64,000 bases of DNA from Medicago truncatula (taxonomy: Eukaryota > Streptophyta > Magnoliopsida > Fabales > Fabaceae), in contig NC_053048.1 of NCBI RefSeq assembly GCF_003473485.1, positions 36,080,755 to 36,144,754 on the forward strand, given 5' to 3'. Position 1 is the first letter of the stretch; every line of letters starts with the position of its first letter. The notes under the pieces are model-generated. The model searched no databases. It had not been told where the DNA came from and was given only the letters and a program-made list of their open reading frames with translations. Shown in pieces: positions 37,402 through 48,948 of this stretch. The translations under genes were made by a program, and so were the position numbers.

Positions 37402-37910
37402 GGCTTAATTGTACTTTTTAACCTAAAAAATATTGCAATTTTGATCCAAACATTGTTTTGGACGATTTTGACCCCTTATTTTTTTCTTCAGATCTGGTAG
37501 TCCCCCTCTAAAAAAATTCTCGGGTTTCTGCTAAGGTGACATCGCTTTGGAGGCAACACTCATCTTTCATATTGAATATGACTTCTTTAAAATTGAAAAC
37601 TAAAACATCTTAGTTATAAAAAAAAAAAAAAAAGAAGAAGTTGGAAACCCTTATTAGGGATTTCATTCTCTCCCATGTGTACAATGTTTTTTTTTTAAAA
37701 ATTTAAATGAAAAGTCAAATTGACTGTGAAAGTTAGGTACCATGTCAACAAATAATGTCACATCAACATAGATTTTGGTAGAAAATGAAAGGGGACTACC
37801 AAATCACAAATGAATGGGCTTAAGGGGTCAAAATCACATGAAAAAGAATTATGAGAAGATAAAATCGTACAATCGTGGTGCTTTGAAGGCCAGAAGTACA
37901 TCTAAGTATT
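37402..37910. mobile_element. Foldback element, about 0.5 kb
   Basis: The left arm starts GGCTTAATTGTACTTTTTAA and includes TTTTGACCCC and CTGGTAGTCCCC. The right arm has GGGGACTACCAAATC, GGGGTCAAAATCA and a diverged AGAAGTACATCTAAGT end. Arms are inverted around about 37660. The start matches the 7092 element, but the target duplication is not clear. Confidence 0.6.
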
Positions 37911-37914
37911 TTTT

Positions 37915-39020
37915 AAATAATTATTACCGGTTTGATAGTAATATAACTCGATTATACAATTGAACATAAAAAAGTGCATGAGCTGGTTAAATAGATGGAC
38001 CAATTTAAAAAATATTGAACAATGTAAACAAACAAATCAACTGATAAATATTACCTTGGCAATGGAAAAAATGGATTCCTTAACAAAACTCTACAATATG
38101 CACATTCAAATATGATTAGAAATCTAAATCATAGATATATATTTAACATTATAATATATTGAAATTGATATGTCGATGAGTGTAAATAGTTTTAGAGAAA
38201 TACAAACCATTTTTCTTATGGTTTTGATGGGTGTTGCAAATGCAACATTCAATACTTGAGCAAGATGAATCAGAAAGATGTAGTTCTTGCTCTTGAAAAC
38301 CTCACATCAACATTTGATACTTGAGTAAGTCGAATAACTTTTTCAATTTTCACATAGCCGCAGAATGCCTATAATGAAACACGACATGGAAGATTTTAAG
38401 TTGTAACTCTAAAATGTATACGAGACGCGTTTCAACTAACATATTATAGTCGAAAAGAATATAAGCCGGTTGAAAGTCTATTTTGCTTCAAATATGTATC
38501 TTAAATAACTCAAAAATGAACTAATTATGAGTCGATGTTGTTTGTTATAACAATGCATATTATCTATCACATATATGAATATCAATGTTTTTATTCCATA
38601 TTACTTGATATATTATATATTTAAAATTAAAATATTATATAATTATCCTTGATTCAATTACAAATACATCATTAAGCTTTAAGCCAACACATGTACTTGT
38701 TCAATGACCTAATAAAGGATAGCTCATATGTTTGATGCAATACTAACACTTAGACATATGTAATATTCTTTGAAAAAACTAAACTTAAGTTCAATGAAAC
38801 TAAATTGAACCGTTTATTATTTGTCTTAAATCAAACCAAACCAATTTTAAAGTTTAAAACACCAAATAGTGAACGAGTTTTTCTATCATGTTCAAATTTG
38901 CACATGTTAAGAAGTTTAAAATAGAAATTTTGTATTGGAACTTGTACATTTAATATTAAATATAATTGTTTTTCAATGAAAAATTAGTATTATTAGTTGT
39001 TTTAACATGTGCAATGTTGC
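37915..39020. other. AT-rich intergenic DNA without a recognised gene
   Basis: No domain or exon chain was seen. A near-perfect hairpin (AACATGTGCA ... TGCACATGTT) sits at 39004-39032, next to the inverted repeat described separately. Confidence 0.5.
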
Positions 39021-39026
39021 ACTGCA

Positions 39027-39511
39027 CATGTTAGACAAACCCTTTTCTATCATCTAATTTTCAAAGTAAATTAATATTTGCATTTTTTTTTTCTTCCTAT
39101 AATTGTTCACTTTACTAAACCATATCAATTCAGCCGCTTGCGAAAGAAGTTGATTTTTTGGTGGTGTGTGAAAGAAAGAGGTTGATTGACATAAATATCA
39201 TATTATTTTGTAAATGTTAAAAGTTTGGTTTGCAAATTCACTATGGGTTTGTCTAACATGCTAAGAAATGAAAAAGTTTTAACATTTTGAGAGGTAGGGG
39301 TAATAATTTTTTTTAATTTTCACATAGTGAATTTACAAACCAAACTTTTATCATTTACAAAATAATATGTTATTTATGTAAATCAACCTCTTTTCACACA
39401 CCGCCAAAAAATAGCCTCTTTCACAAGCGGCTGAATTGATATGGTTTAGTAAAATCAACAATTATAGAAAAAAAAGTAATATGAAAATACTAATTTACTT
39501 TGAAAATTAGA
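39027..39511. repeat. Long inverted repeat with a nested terminal-repeat element
   Basis: Arm 39053-39245 and arm 39323-39511 are inverted copies of each other (shared words include CCATATCAATTCAGCCGCTT and AAAAGTTTGGTTTG, with scattered differences). The left copy alone is bounded by a 16-bp inverted pair, CATGTTAGACAAACCC (39027-39042) and GGGTTTGTCTAACATG (39245-39260), so it looks like one 234-bp MITE. The right arm would then be a second, end-less copy in opposite orientation. Confidence 0.6.
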
Positions 39512-39659
39512 TGATTGAAAAAAAGTAAAATGTTAAATAGTATTTCAAGGTCATTGGTTAAGTAATCAAAACATGCAAGTTTTTAACCCTTCTCTCAAAA
39601 TACTTGTCTCTTTATCATTTTTTCTGTCTCAAAATAATTGTCTCTTTAGAATATCGATC

Positions 39660-39860
39660 AACATTTATTATTTTTGTTAAAAAAAAAAATTTGGGAGTGA
39701 TTTTTGTAATATTCTATACATTTCTGCACAATTTCATTAAAAAATAAATTTTTTTACATAAAATAAGGACCAAAAGTAGTGATTGAAAATTTTATAGAAA
39801 GTAAAAGTTGAAGGAAAATTTTAATGGATTAAAAGGTTGGTATATTTATAGACCAAGAAA
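39660..39860. repeat. Diverged copy of the 13.16-13.37 kb repeat
   Basis: Shared words in the same order as near 13.2 kb: ATATTCTATACATTTCTGCA, ATTTCATTAAAAAAT, AAAAGTAGTGATTGAAAATT and TGGTATATTTATAGA. It has no coding content and lies about 450 bp upstream of the transporter ATG. Confidence 0.5.
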
Positions 39861-40239
39861 TATATATATTTTCCTTAAAAAAAAAATATATAACCCTTAA
39901 TTTTAAATGGGTTCATTCTTTTCACTCCAGTACAGTGGTTGTTCTTTGGGGACAATGATACGCCACGCGTTGCACTCTCAACCCCCCTTTCTCTTGCCTA
40001 TGATGCCACTAGAATATGATTCCACTATAATTTCTCAATTTTAATCAATATTATTATCCAAAATAAAATGATTATTATGAACAAGAAAATAAAGAGAAAA
40101 AAATTCTCTAGTCAAGAAAATTAAATATGTCACAAAGAAAAACATGTTCTCTATACTTTGCTTATTATCTGAGAGAGAAAGCATAAGCAGAGAAAGAAAA
40201 TTCCATGCATGACAATTTGAAAGTGAATTATGTTTCTTA

Positions 40240-40264
40240 ATATATATTCTAACATGTGATAAGG
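40240..40264 (+). promoter_or_regulatory. Possible TATA box and I-box upstream of the transporter gene
   Basis: TATATATT at about 40241 and GATAAGG (40258-40264) lie 50-70 bp before the ATG at 40311. GATAAG is the I-box core found in light-regulated plant promoters. Short motifs like these occur by chance, and this is a weak call. Confidence 0.25.
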
Positions 40265-40310
40265 CCACTCTCACCTTTCAGTTCTCAGTTTCATTATCAA
40301 CATAGCACCA

Positions 40311-43300
40311 ATGGCTATAAGTGGTTTAATTTCCAACAGAAGCTTCATCACTTCTTCCATTGCTTCAGGTTCATTTTCCTCAACCACTGTTAATTTTCAC
40401 TCAACTCATTTTATTTTTTTCATTTATTATTATTTAATTTTAAACAAAAAAATATGGTGGCTGCCAACATTTTATGAATTGAATTATCTACTTTTTTCTT
40501 ATAATTTGAGTTCATTTTTGTATTAAATTTTTATGCTTATGAAATTTGTTTAGTGCATAATTGAGCTGTAGATGGTAAAAGCAAATTATCAAGTTAGTTA
40601 GTTAGTTAGGCATAAATTTATTGTTTTCATGTAGTTCCTTATGATTTTTATCTTCAAAACAAATTTTCTCACAATCTTTTCATGGTAAGAGGAGCAACTT
40701 GTCCAATGCTGATGATCCTTTTATGGATTGTGGCAATATTTGTTTATGTGGATATGAATTGATATTTTGATAAAACTATGGTTAGAGAGAAGATTGCAGT
40801 TCACTTTCTTTGTACTTTACTTTAATTAGAGTAATGCTGCTGATGTTCAGAAAAACATGGATATTATTTTAGGACTTCTATAAATTAGTTTGGATTTTGC
40901 TCCTCTTGAAACCCTCTAGATTTGGATTATGTGGAAAATCATTATAATTTAAACTAGGATTAAATGTAGTTTTGATCCCCTATTTTTACCGATTCACGGT
41001 TTTAGTCGCTGTATTTGTAAATATGATTTTAGTAACTCTTTGATATTGGCAGGAAATTTATATCAATTAAGAAAGGATCTATCACTTCAAAGAGGAAGCA
41101 TTTTTAGTGTTCAGCATGGTGGCCACATTGCGAGTAACCTTTTTGCAAGAAGCAGAAGTCATGTTGAACAACGAGAAGTGTATGGACTAGGAGTAAGAAA
41201 GCTTAATAAGATAAATAGAACCTGTGTTCATTACAGTTCAGAAGAATATGGCATTGATGAAACGAAGGTAGATCCTGTGGCATCTGATGAAGGAACAGGC
41301 GAAGCAATTCCATTGGAAGGGAATGGTTCACCGGTATCTCCTTGGTGGCAGCAGCTTCCTAAGCGCTGGCTTATCGTATTGCTGTGTTTTACAGCATTTC
41401 TTTTATGCAACATGGACCGTGTGAGTATCTTATATTGGTATTCACAATCTAAATTACCATGTGTTTGTTTGGATTGGTGGCGGATCGTTTATTATCGCTT
41501 CCTGATGCATGTGCGCCATGATTTTGTTAAAGCTTCAAAGTGTAGCTTTTGCACTACCGTGATTTTACACTGCGATTCTGTCAAACTTACCGCTAAACCA
41601 AACACAGTCATATGTCTTAATGTTTGCCATGTATCAAACTTCCAATATGTACACTACTTTATATGTCCACTTATTATGCTTTCTCCTTGAATTATGTGAA
41701 GCATGCAAAAATGTAGTTGAGTGTTTTTCAATTTCCGTATTGTTGATAAGCGATATGTATCTTAATTCATAAATTTTCCTTCTCATATTGTAATATATAG
41801 GTAAATATGAGCATAGCGATACTTCCAATGTCACAAGAGTTTAACTGGAACAGTGCAACAGTTGGCTTAATTCAGTCATCTTTTTTCTGGGGTTATCTAC
41901 TTACTCAGGTGTGATTGCTATGCGCACTTCATAGATCACATTAGCCTAACAAGAATTGATTTCATATCTTCAGTAACCTAGCATAACATTGTTATGTTAT
42001 GATGGTTTATTTCTTCTTTAGATTCTTGGTGGTATATGGGCAGACAAACTTGGTGGGAAGGTAGTGCTAGGATTTGGAGTTGTATGGTGGTCAATGGCAA
42101 CAATTTTAACACCTATTGCTGCAAGAATTGGGCTACCTTATTTGCTAATTATGCGCGCCTTTATGGGAATCGGTGAGGTTGGTACATTCTATAGCAATAT
42201 TACCTGGTATAGTAACTAGTCATAGCGGTCAGCTCTATCGATTTTTCTGTGTCATGCAAAACCAATTATAAGTTTATCTATGAACTTTTGAGTACATAAG
42301 ATTGCTTCTGCAAACAAATTAAGTTGTATTAACATACAACCAAATTGAAGATATTTTCTCTTTTGAATGATCTCATGTTCAGAGTATAGCTTACTAAAGT
42401 AAGTTTATGAGCATACCACAAGCTGTATTTATGTTATTTTTTTCAATAAGAAATTTTGTAAGCTACAATTAATGTTAGTTATGCATGGAGTGGGATCGAA
42501 CTCTCAAACATTAAAACAAGTGCTTATATCATGAAATATGTACTATGAAGCTCTTAACACAAAATAATGCTAACTATTTGTTTTCAGGGTGTAGCCATGC
42601 CCGCCATGAATAATATACTGTCCAAGTGGATTCCAGTTTCGGAGAGAAGCAGATCACTTTCACTAGTATATAGTGGCATGTACCTTGGTTCTGTGGTAGG
42701 CTTGGCATTCTCACCTTTTCTTATCCAAAACCTTGGGTGGCCATCAGTGTTTTACTCATTTGGATCCCTTGGAAGTATTTGGTTTGCCTTTTGGTTGAGA
42801 AAAGTAAGTCAGCTTTCCCTTAATTTCGATGAAATCTACTTCGTGTATCTTGTAGCAAAACCATATCGCTATTCATGATATGTTAAATAGAAGGGGCCCT
42901 TTCTTTCTTGGCAAGTAAACTCATTTCATTTCCAGGCATATAGCTCACCAAAAGATGACCCGGATCTCGGGGTAGAGGAAAAAAAGCTCATCCTTGAAGG
43001 CGGTGTATCGAAAACACCTGTTTCGGACATTCCTTGGAAATTAATTTTATCAAAAGCACCAGTATGGGCTCTTATAATCTCTCATTTCTGCCACAACTGG
43101 GGAACATTTATTCTATTAACATGGATGCCTACTTACTACAATCAGGTTATTAACCTATGCTTTGTATAATACATTTTTTACATCACTTTCTATATAGTTG
43201 GATTTACCTTTGCAATGAAATTGTAGGATTTAGTACATCACAACTCCCACTTATTACTCCATTGAATCAACAAGTTGATTGATCATTTTATCAGGTTCTG

Positions 43301-44309
43301 AAGTTCAACCTCACCGAATCTGGGCTCTTATGTGTTCTTCCGTGGTTAACCATGGCCGTGTTTGCAAATATTGGAGGGTGGATAGCAGACACATTAGTTA
43401 GCAAAGGTGTTTCCATAACAACTGTTCGAAAGGTATGATAACCACTTGTTACTAAAATATTGTCATGCCTGATCAACAACTATTTACAAATAATGTTCTT
43501 AACAGAATGTGGTGAAGGAAATTGTTAGGATTCATTTCACTCTTTGAAATTATTCTGCTCTTAATATTTATGGATAATATGGCAGATCATGCAATCGATC
43601 GGATTTCTAGGTCCTGCCTTTTTTCTTACGCAACTGAGCCATGTCAAAACACCCGCCATGGCAGTATTGTGCATGGCATGCAGTCAGGTTTGAGCTAGAT
43701 CAACATTTCTTAGTGTGAATTCCTCAAGTTTTGGCACTTTTATGCCAATACAACATGTTTGCATATGATTTCCATATATGCAGCCACCTAATTCAAACCA
43801 TAATCTTTTTTTTTTACAGGGATCTGATGCCTTCTCACAATCTGGTCTTTATTCCAATCACCAAGACATTGGACCACGTTATGCTGTGAGTCATTTCTTT
43901 TACATATACCATGACCAGTAGTTAGTAATTCAGAATGCATGAAATCCTGGAACAGATTCCATTATACAAGTCACCACTCAGGCTATTTTGTTTATTCAAT
44001 ATCTCTATATCATAATGCTCACGAGGTTCAATTTCAGGGCGTATTGCTGGGACTATCGAATACAGCAGGTGTGCTTGCTGGCGTCTTTGGCACAGCTGCA
44101 ACTGGATACATACTTCAAAGAGGTCCGAGAGTTCTCCACATTCACTTTCGAGTATACTTCTTTGCAATTTATATATTATTGGTTTCACTTATATGTGATT
44201 TTTCATTGCAGGTTCTTGGAATGATGTGTTTAAGGTTTCTGTTGCATTATACATAATAGGTACATTGGTATGGAATATATTTTCAACTGGGGAGAAGATT
44301 CTTGACTGA
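40311..44309 (+). CDS. PHT4;1: Plastid Na+-dependent phosphate/anion transporter, PHT4;1 (ANTR1) type
   Basis: Eleven exons join in frame to 534 residues: 40311-40368, 41053-41420, 41801-41908, 42022-42177, 42588-42803, 42936-43145, 43295-43432, 43586-43687, 43820-43885, 44038-44122, 44212-44309. The first about 100 residues are Ser/Arg-rich and lack acidic clusters at the start, like a chloroplast transit peptide. After PWWQQLPKRW comes a 12-helix major facilitator fold with the family signatures NMDRVNMSIAILPMS, GLIQSSFFWGYLLTQ, GGIWADK, GIGEGVAMPAMNN and FCHNWGTFILLTWMPTYY. The C-terminus FSTGEKILD is typical. The sequence resembles the Arabidopsis thylakoid PHT4;1 more than PHT4;4 (memory-based comparison). 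It would move phosphate or related anions across a plastid membrane. It is convergent with ORC5. Confidence 0.93.
40957..41040 (+). mobile_element. One arm of a 'GGATTAAAT...TTTTGATCCCC' foldback element next to a splice acceptor
   Basis: GGATTAAATGTAGTTTTGAT then CCCCTATTTTTACCGATTCA and GGTTTTAGTCGCTGTATTT match the arm style of the elements at 7092 and 9583. The inverse arm is missing. The block stops about 12 nt before exon 2 of the transporter (41053). Confidence 0.5.
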
Positions 44310-45402
44310 AGAGTGTGATGATGTAAAGGAATATGTGGCCTATATATAGCAATGGAGATGTATAGAGAAAGAGATACCATGGAAGTTTTCACCAAAAACC
44401 GTGGCCTTCATTTTAACTTCTCACCTTCTGTATAAAAAATACCTCTAAAGTGAGTTTGCATCTAAAGTAAGCAAAGGAATATCTACATTAATATTATAGT
44501 GAGATGAAATTACAATACATTTCAAATCAGTCTTAGATGGACTTGTTTATTTTAGAGCCAAACTCAGTTTATAAGAACATTTCCCCCATTTTGCAAGCAC
44601 ATAAAATTTGACACAGGTTCCTTCCACATGTAAAACATTGTCTATTATATATAAGCACAATCAAACTTAAAGTTAAAACACATGTTATTTGAGTAGCTCT
44701 ACCTTATGATATCTATCTAAATAGGAACTTGATTGTTCATATTTTTTTATTAGACCTCTAACAAATAACAAAGACATCAGCATATCTATTAATTTTTGCC
44801 CTTAAATATGGCTTTTAAGCATGCAGATCCACCCTTGTCATACACAGGATATAAGTGCATCCAAGAACTTCCCTAGAGATAAATATCTTTAACAAGGTAT
44901 TGTTCTTTATAAATGAATGAAATCATAATTTCGCCAGTATACCCCACTCAATATCCAAAAGGCATGACAAACATACACCACCATTAAACTCCCTTCCAAC
45001 CTTAAGGCATTCATTCCTTTTAGGACATCAAAAGTGTTCATATGAAATTTGGGCAAGAGCACAAAATTTATGTCATACTACAAATTTTATCGGCTACTGG
45101 CAACATGATTTCAGCATCTTTACTACTTGCAATCAACAATATTACAAACACTTTTGGGGGCAATATTGAAGACAGAGCACTAAAATAATTCCTAGAAAAT
45201 ACACTTTCCATCTATCTAATGAACTGCAATGGTCATACTTATCCATTATACCACTGGCTTGGTTCCAAGCAATCTTAATGTATTCCAGCCATTTCATGTT
45301 AATAAATGTAGATCATATTGAAAGTTGTAGACCGCTCTTGGTAGATCTACCAGAACAAAATTTGAGAACCAAGCTCTGCGAGGCTGTCATTGTTGAAGGT
45401 TA
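44310..45402. other. Convergent 3' region between the transporter and ORC5
   Basis: Probable 3' untranslated DNA of both genes. No further gene, RNA gene or bounded repeat was seen. Confidence 0.5.
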
Positions 45403-47548
45403 CTAACTTCTGTATAAATACTTTGACAATGGGAACTTAAGGCTCCTTGCAACCTGCTTAAATAGTATTGAAATTAATATCCTTTATTACACATGTAAGC
45501 TAGCATTGAATTTCAAATACACAAAAAAAAAAAATGAGAGTATTACGTGAGCGAGACAAAGATGTTACCTTTAAGACCAAGTCTTCAGATATAGTTGATC
45601 GATAACGAGTCGAGCCTTCGATTGGGCAGCTTTTTCCCTTAAAAATAAAATTAGCATTGCAGAGAGTGGATAGCTGCAAAAGAACGTCAGACATCAGCGA
45701 ACCGCTGCCACATTGAGCTCCTAGTTCTTCATTCTTTTGTTCATCTTCATCAGCTGGGTCTTCTGCAACAGAAACAATGCACTGAAAGATGGCTATCAAC
45801 CTCTCCAATGGAAAAGTTCCAGGTCCTTTCATTAGTAGTTCCTCTTCCAACATCTCTTTCTTTTCCAGCGCTTTCTCAGAGGCCCTGTAGGCATTAAAAA
45901 GCATATTCAGACAACAATAAATGAGCAATGCTCAATAAGAATGTACTACAGGCACATACCTAACTGTTATCAATCAACTACCAAAAAAAAAAAAATTAAC
46001 AAATCCATTCGGACAATGGTTGGAACTTCAATAAATAATTCTTCTCACAGTAAAAAATGAAAATGGAAATAAGTAAAAGAAAAATAAAACCAACAAGAGG
46101 CTTCATTCGAGTAATAAAGAAGTATTAAAGTCTCAAAAATTCATACACTATTGTTTTCAGCACATAAAAAAATAGTTCGAAATTGCCATACTTACTTCCT
46201 CTTTCGCTTTCGATTATCAGAACCACCTTTGGAATCAAAAAGTGAAGCATCAAGAGTAGCAGGGTTTCTAGAGGCAAGAAATGCTGAAATAAGAAGATAC
46301 TTTGCACTAGTAGACATGTGAAAATCAAGATCACCGATTTCCTCAGATCTCTCTGATCTCTTCGGATTCCCCTGATGCTTCGTCTGTTTACCGGTTTCAA
46401 CTTCACTCGAAGGAGCAGATGAAACCTTAAATACATCATTCAGAGAGGAGGCAATATGCGGCTTGATATGATTGAATAGCCTCCTCTTCATGTCTTCACT
46501 AGGGACAACTCCTTTTCCCTTGTCACTTAGAGGTTCACAATATTTTTCAAATAGTGGCTTTAATGCAGTAGACAATTCACCAACCTGCCTAGTAATTCTA
46601 CAGAAAGGCTTCAGAGCTACACTGCATGAAAAGAAACAAAATTCTTCAATATATCAGATCATGTAAAGCTTAAAATGGAATCTGATATTAGTGATAAAAA
46701 CAAATGTCTTACTCGAGAAATGACGAATACAACTTCTGGTTTGCTTGGTTCCTCAATAGGATTTGACGAATATCACCTTCTGTGTAATCAGGAAAGTAAA
46801 TGGGGATAGGCTCCACATAACCCATGTTAGTGTAAAAGGTATCTGGTGAAGTACTGCTGATGAAAATCAGACCAACCTCGAGCATCTTTAACATATCATA
46901 GAGATTAAACAGTAAGGGCAATATAGTCGAGCTTTTATCCCAATCTCTAACAAGATGAAAATTGTCAAATACCAAGTAGATCATGTTTCCCGTTTTCCCA
47001 TCATGTACCTTCTTTTTTGAGATCATCTTCTCTGATTTCTCCTTCAGATTATTTATAACACCGGTCAATGCTTCGCGAAGAAAATTGACAAAATCAGACG
47101 GTCTTTCACAGCGTTTCGCATTTGCATAACAATTAGCAGCATTTTTACTATGGAGAAGTAACTGATTCAGAACAGACTCAAACAAGATACGCTGGTTATA
47201 ACACGTCCTACAGCTAGAATAAACAAGAGGCCTATTGAGATGTCTGAATAATTGAAGAATGATACTGGTTTTTCCGGTAGAAGCCCCTCCATACACAAAC
47301 AAAGGAAGTAATGGCGAATTCAACGGTCCCAAAAGACGCACAATCTCATGAATTTGACTACTTCTTCCAGGAAAACTGGAAATTATATCATCAAGGCTAA
47401 CAGGGTCTCCTCCAACTAAAAGGTCGTTAATTGTTAGGGATTCAAGGCTGCTGTTTACTTTTGCCGCAGGTACAATATTTGAAGTGGATGGCGTAGATAA
47501 AGACCTAGTCGTTCTTCTGGGGATTTGTGGGGATTCCTCTTTATCCAT
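45403..47548 (-). CDS. ORC5: Origin recognition complex subunit 5
   Basis: Four minus-strand exons join in frame to 542 residues: 47548-46713, 46621-46196, 45884-45569, 45453-45403. The AAA+-type ATPase part has FPGRSSQIHEI, a Walker A motif GGASTGKTS (residues about 87-95), and a Walker B-like IYLVFDNFHL. The middle and C-terminal parts carry DLDFHMSTSAKYLLISAFLA and the end VARSLKFPLSKYLYRS, which are conserved ORC5 blocks. The length is close to the family norm of about 530. ORC marks replication origins in the nucleus and recruits CDC6 and MCM. A leader intron is likely: GCAAGA then GTGAGT on the minus strand near 47970 is a good donor upstream of the start codon. I see no break or missing key residue. 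Confidence 0.95.
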
Positions 47549-48038
47549 GTATCTTAGTTACTAAAGAACATTATTTCTGATCAATGAAGGAATGAATATT
47601 CAGTTAGATATGAAAAATGCAAACACCAAAACAAGTAGTAATGCAAATTAGTGGTTAAGGTGGGAGATCATATTCATATCCCAACACACGATTCTACACC
47701 TTAAAGAAAAAAGAAAAAGCATCCTAAAACAACAAAAAACAACTGATTCTAACATGTTTGGTTGCTCTTGAGTAGAATTAATTCTAATTGAAACATTTGA
47801 TTCTAAAATTGATTTTTTGAACACTCAAATTTATAGTTCAAAAGGAAAAAACTACAGCTAAGTTCGAAAACCCTAAAATCCCATTCAATTGAACAACAAG
47901 ATACCCAACAACATGACACGGTGGAGAAGAAGTGAAAAGTAGATTCGAAAACCGAAGGGGAGATGAACTCACTCTTGCAGTCTTGTAGTCGCAGAAGGAG
48001 GAGGCGGCCAAGCGGTGCTGTCACGGCGGAAGAAGTAT

Positions 48039-48047
48039 GGCGGGAAA
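48039..48047 (-). promoter_or_regulatory. E2F-like binding site upstream of ORC5
   Basis: The minus strand reads TTTCCCGCC, an E2F consensus (TTTSSCGC-like), close to the expected transcription start about 490 bp upstream of the ATG, across the inferred leader intron. Plant ORC genes are known E2F targets in S-phase control, so position and gene agree. The function here is inferred. Confidence 0.5.
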
Positions 48048-48948
48048 AAGAGAGAAACTTCCTTACAACCTAAATAGTCGCAGTCTCGCGTAATAAAAAA
48101 CGAGGAAAAATATAATGGGGATAAAAAAAAACTAAATTGTCTTTTTTTTGTTTTTTTGAAGGAACTAAGTAGTATTGTTTATTTTTAATAGATTAATTAA
48201 GTAAATATTTGGGTGACATTTGCAACACTATCATATGAAGGAAAATACTTGGGTGATATTGTCGTCGGTGATATTGGCCAACTACAATGTCATAAGTGTA
48301 CAAAGAAACAAAAAAATATTGTGAAAGAGAAAGAAGAAAGACAGTTGTGACATTGTAGTTGACACATCGCTACAGATCCAACCATTGTTCACTAATGAGC
48401 TTCAAAATTGCAACTAAAATAGGAGAAACTCTTCTATAGATACAACCACAAATGATAAATATTTGAACACATTCACATCAAATAGAAAAATTAAAAACGA
48501 TAAAAGTATTTATACTAATAGGTTTTTTGTGTTTGAATTCACAATAAAAATTGCTAAAGAAAATTTCATGTTTTTGTTCATCGAAATTCTAGTTAGGCAT
48601 GCTTTGTAACGTGCTTAGATAGTTTTAACTCGAGTTAAGTTTTCTAACAGCAGTTCTGTTTGGTGAATTAAACTTTCCATGAAATATTTCTACAAAAAAA
48701 AAAAAAAAAAACCATGAGCTCTAGTTTTGGTGAATTAAGTTTTGTTCAATTTTGATTTGAATCAAGACCGAATAATACATCTATGAACTCTAGTTTTGAG
48801 AACAATGAATTTGGACAAACCAACTTAACATTAAACATCCATATAAACACTTTTTGATTGAGTTTGATGAAATTAGAATAATAGTGCAAATATTTTATGA
48901 CTTAAAAGGACAAATTTATAACAAAAAAACTTAAAAACTAACTTATTA

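Noticed and set aside
42478..42560. B-box-like GGGATCGAACTCTC in a transporter intron as a SINE
   Set aside because: No A box at proper spacing and no tail; too little to call.
47803..48024. 73-codon minus-strand frame upstream of ORC5
   Set aside because: It crosses a good splice donor in the ORC5 leader and has no conserved content; at most it is an upstream frame.
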